Origin: Deltaproteobacteria bacterium
Lineage (GTDB): Bacteria > Myxococcota_A > UBA796 > UBA2385
Length of the DNA stretch: 64,000 nt
NCBI GenBank assembly: GCA_016792625.1
Contig: JAEUKK010000050.1
Span: 98,901 to 162,900 of the forward strand
Direction: 5' to 3'
The position numbers and the translations under genes are program-made. Below, piece by piece: positions 62,488 to 64,000 of the stretch. How positions within the stretch are numbered: position 1 is the stretch's first letter; each line of letters starts with the position of its first letter. Below the pieces are notes generated by a model. That model saw nothing but the letters and a program-made list of their open reading frames with translations. It made no database searches and had not been told where the DNA came from.

Positions 62488-63480
62488 ATGTCCGCATCCC
62501 CCACGCCCGCCCCCGCGCCCGCCCGCGCCGTCCTGCCTGGTGAGGTCCCGGTCGTCGATCTGCGCGACCTGTCCGCCGGGGATGACGCGCTGCGCGCCCG
62601 CTTCACCGCGGAGCTCGGCGCGGCCCTCAAGGAGTATGGCTTCGTCCGCGTGAAGGGCCACGGCATCGGCCCGGCGGTGGTCGACCCCGCCTATGCCGCC
62701 GGCAAGGCCTTCTTCGACCTGCCCGAGGCCAAGAAGGCCGAGTACATCGTCAAGGGCGGCGCCGGCCAGCGCGGCTACACGCCCTTTGGCGCCGAGCACG
62801 CCAAAGACAGCCCCAAGCCCGACCTCAAAGAGTTCTGGCACGTCGGCCGCGAGCTGCCCCTCGGCCACACCTACAAGGCCCTGTACCAGGACAACCTCTG
62901 GCCCGCTGAGGTCGATGGCTTCCGCTCGGCGATGCTCCAGCTCTACGGCGGCCTCGAGGCGGTGAGCAAGCTGCTGCTCGAGTGCATCGCCGAGTACCTC
63001 GGCCTCTCGCCCTACCACCTGCGCGAGATGACCGACTACGGCAACACCATCCTGCGCGTGCTGCACTACCCCCCGCTCAACCAGATCGACGCCCAGCCCG
63101 GCGCGGTGCGCGCGGGCGCCCACGAGGACATCAACTTCATCACCCTGCTGGTGACCTCGACCGCGGCCGGCCTCGAGATCTTGCGCCGCGACGGGCAGTG
63201 GATGGCCGTAAACGCTGAGCCTGGCGAGATCGTGGCCGACGTGGGCGACATGCTCAGCCGGGTCACCAACGGCGTGCTGCCCGCGACCACCCACCGGGTG
63301 GTGAACCCCGATGATGACGCCAGCGCGCGCTTCTCGATGCCCTTCTTCGTGCACCCCCGCCCCGACGCCGTGCTGCGGGTGATCCCGAGCTGCACCGGCC
63401 CCGGCCTGCCCACCCCGCCCGAAGACATCACCGGCGAGGACTTCCTGCTCCAGCGGCTCAAAGAGATCGGCCTGATGTAG
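62488..63480 (+). CDS. 2OG-Fe(II) oxygenase, isopenicillin N synthase-like
   Basis: The 330-residue protein starts with the N-terminal DIOX_N region (VPVVDLRDLSAG, KEYGFVRVKGHG). The oxygenase core has HEDINFITLL with His212 and Asp214, His269 in ATTHRVVNP and the 2OG-binding RFSMPFF. The facial triad (H212, D214, H269) is complete. The family oxidises amino acids, hormones or natural products. The substrate is not evident. A strong hairpin follows the stop and a PhnZ-like gene lies 54 nt downstream. Confidence 0.9.
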   Translation: MSASPTPAPAPARAVLPGEVPVVDLRDLSAGDDALRARFTAELGAALKEYGFVRVKGHGIGPAVVDPAYAAGKAFFDLPEAKKAEYIVKGGAGQRGYTPFGAEHAKDSPKPDLKEFWHVGRELPLGHTYKALYQDNLWPAEVDGFRSAMLQLYGGLEAVSKLLLECIAEYLGLSPYHLREMTDYGNTILRVLHYPPLNQIDAQPGAVRAGAHEDINFITLLVTSTAAGLEILRRDGQWMAVNAEPGEIVADVGDMLSRVTNGVLPATTHRVVNPDDDASARFSMPFFVHPRPDAVLRVIPSCTGPGLPTPPEDITGEDFLLQRLKEIGLM

Positions 63481-63491
63481 GCTGCTTTGGT

Positions 63492-63522
63492 GGGGGCGCG
63501 GCGCGAAGCGCGCGGCGCCCCC
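63492..63522. terminator. GC-rich hairpin
   Basis: GGGGGCGC pairs with GCGCCCCC, and the interior continues with five more pairs after one mismatch, closing a three-nt loop (AAG). It lies 11 nt after the oxygenase stop and just before the ribosome-binding site of the next gene, so it may attenuate or terminate between them. There is no T-tract. Confidence 0.55.
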
Positions 63523-63534
63523 GCGGAGGGGACC

Positions 63535-64000
63535 ATGCCCGCAGCTGTGCGCCCGGGCCCCGAGGGGGCGCTCGCCCTGCTGCGTGAGGCGGGCGCGCGC
63601 CGCTACGACGGCGAGGACGTCAGCCAAGCCGCCCACGCGCTCCAAGCGGCGGCGCTGGCGGCAGAGGCCGGCGCCCCGGTCGCCCTGCAGCTCGCGGCCC
63701 TGCTCCACGACCTTGGCCACCTGCTGCTGCCCGAGGGCGAGGCCGCGGTCGACCGGGCCCACGAGCGGGCCGGCGCGGCTTGGCTGAGCACCTGGCTGCG
63801 GCCCGAGATCAGCGAGCCCGTGTGCTTACACGTGGCGGCCAAGCGGGCCCTGGCCCGCGACCGCGCCTACGCCGAGGCGCTCTCGCCGGCCTCGGTGCGC
63901 AGCTTGGCCCTGCAGGGCGGCCCCTTCGACGATGACGCGCTGCAGGCCTTCCTCGACGGCCCCCACGCCCAAGACGCCCTCGCCCTGCGCCGCTGGGACG
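63535..64000 (+). CDS. PhnZ-like HD-domain oxygenase, truncated by window end
   Basis: Only 155 residues are visible. The sequence agrees with the PhnZ/TIGR03276 HD-domain family (2-amino-1-hydroxyethylphosphonate dioxygenase and relatives). Tyr24 and Glu27 precede His34 (SQAAHALQAA), His58-Asp59 (LLHDLGH), His76 (AHERAGAAWL) and His99-Lys103 (LHVAAKR). The family-specific LSPASVRSLALQGGPF and LRRWD follow near the C-terminal end. These residues match the mixed-valent diiron site described for PhnZ. The true substrate may be another phosphonate or related compound. GGAGGGG upstream supports the ATG. Confidence 0.85.
   Translation, partial: MPAAVRPGPEGALALLREAGARRYDGEDVSQAAHALQAAALAAEAGAPVALQLAALLHDLGHLLLPEGEAAVDRAHERAGAAWLSTWLRPEISEPVCLHVAAKRALARDRAYAEALSPASVRSLALQGGPFDDDALQAFLDGPHAQDALALRRWD

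Overview
The window is about 64 kb of very GC-rich DNA (roughly three quarters G+C by eye), densely packed with genes on both strands. It carries no insertion sequence, phage gene, CRISPR array or rRNA. Several features point to a Myxococcota or related deltaproteobacterial lineage with a Gram-negative envelope: Hanks-type Ser/Thr kinases with periplasmic tails, many lipoproteins with Pro/Ala-rich linkers, a PilZ protein, outer-membrane beta-barrel proteins, and frequent ATGA/GTGA gene overlaps. This placement rests on gene content only; no rRNA or phylogeny was available.

Layout. 1-2.5 kb: tail of an FHA protein, a GNAT acetyltransferase, a tRNA-dihydrouridine synthase and a conserved hypothetical. 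2.5-6.4 kb: two receptor Ser/Thr kinases arranged tail to tail, one ending in a helix-hairpin-helix-like domain. 6.7-11 kb: a four-gene secreted or lipoprotein operon. 11.1-16.2 kb: a complete five-gene oligopeptide-type ABC importer. 16.3-22.3 kb: envelope proteins (a barrel-like protein, a TolB-like propeller, a pair of paralogous lipoproteins, an OmpA-domain protein, a TatT-like lipoprotein). 22.5-25 kb: tRNA-Leu(UAA), a short DnaK paralogue and two identical tRNA-Ala(GGC) genes with a clear terminator. 25-30.6 kb: an MFS organophosphate-type transporter, a TlpA-like thioredoxin, a cNMP-binding protein, a trypsin-co-occurring-domain protein and a lysophospholipid acyltransferase-like protein. 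30.6-37 kb: a degenerate kinase-like membrane protein, a carbamoyltransferase and a large Ig-like/barrel surface protein. 37-44.6 kb: core genes (rpsU, holA, rpsT, ugd, lepA, lepB-like). 44.7-47.5 kb: pyrR-pyrB-pyrC'. 47.9-52.4 kb: greA, a RecG-like gene, an SRPBCC gene and a methyltransferase. 52.5-55.9 kb: an alpha/beta hydrolase, a PilZ protein, a GT-C glycosyltransferase and tRNA-Ala(CGC). 56-60.9 kb: a lipid-catabolism cluster (enoyl-CoA-reductase-like SDR, epimerase, acyl-CoA dehydrogenase, APH-type kinase, histidine phosphatase). 60.9-64 kb: an M28 peptidase, a 2OG-Fe oxygenase and a PhnZ-like HD oxygenase cut by the window end.

A recurring theme is loss of catalytic residues in proteins that otherwise keep their family's fold and, in some cases, its operon position. 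The RecG-like protein has changed Walker A, Walker B and motif VI. The dihydroorotase homologue lacks the HxHxR motif. The LepB homologue has Ala at the nucleophile position. One kinase-like protein lacks HRD and DFG. The most promising functional module is the acyl-CoA dehydrogenase / APH kinase / histidine phosphatase operon beside a PECR-like reductase, which resembles the phosphorylation-dependent breakdown of 4-hydroxyacyl-CoAs (ACAD10/11 in animals, LvaA/LvaC in Pseudomonas). A roughly 130-nt intergenic element with paired hairpins also occurs twice in opposite orientations.
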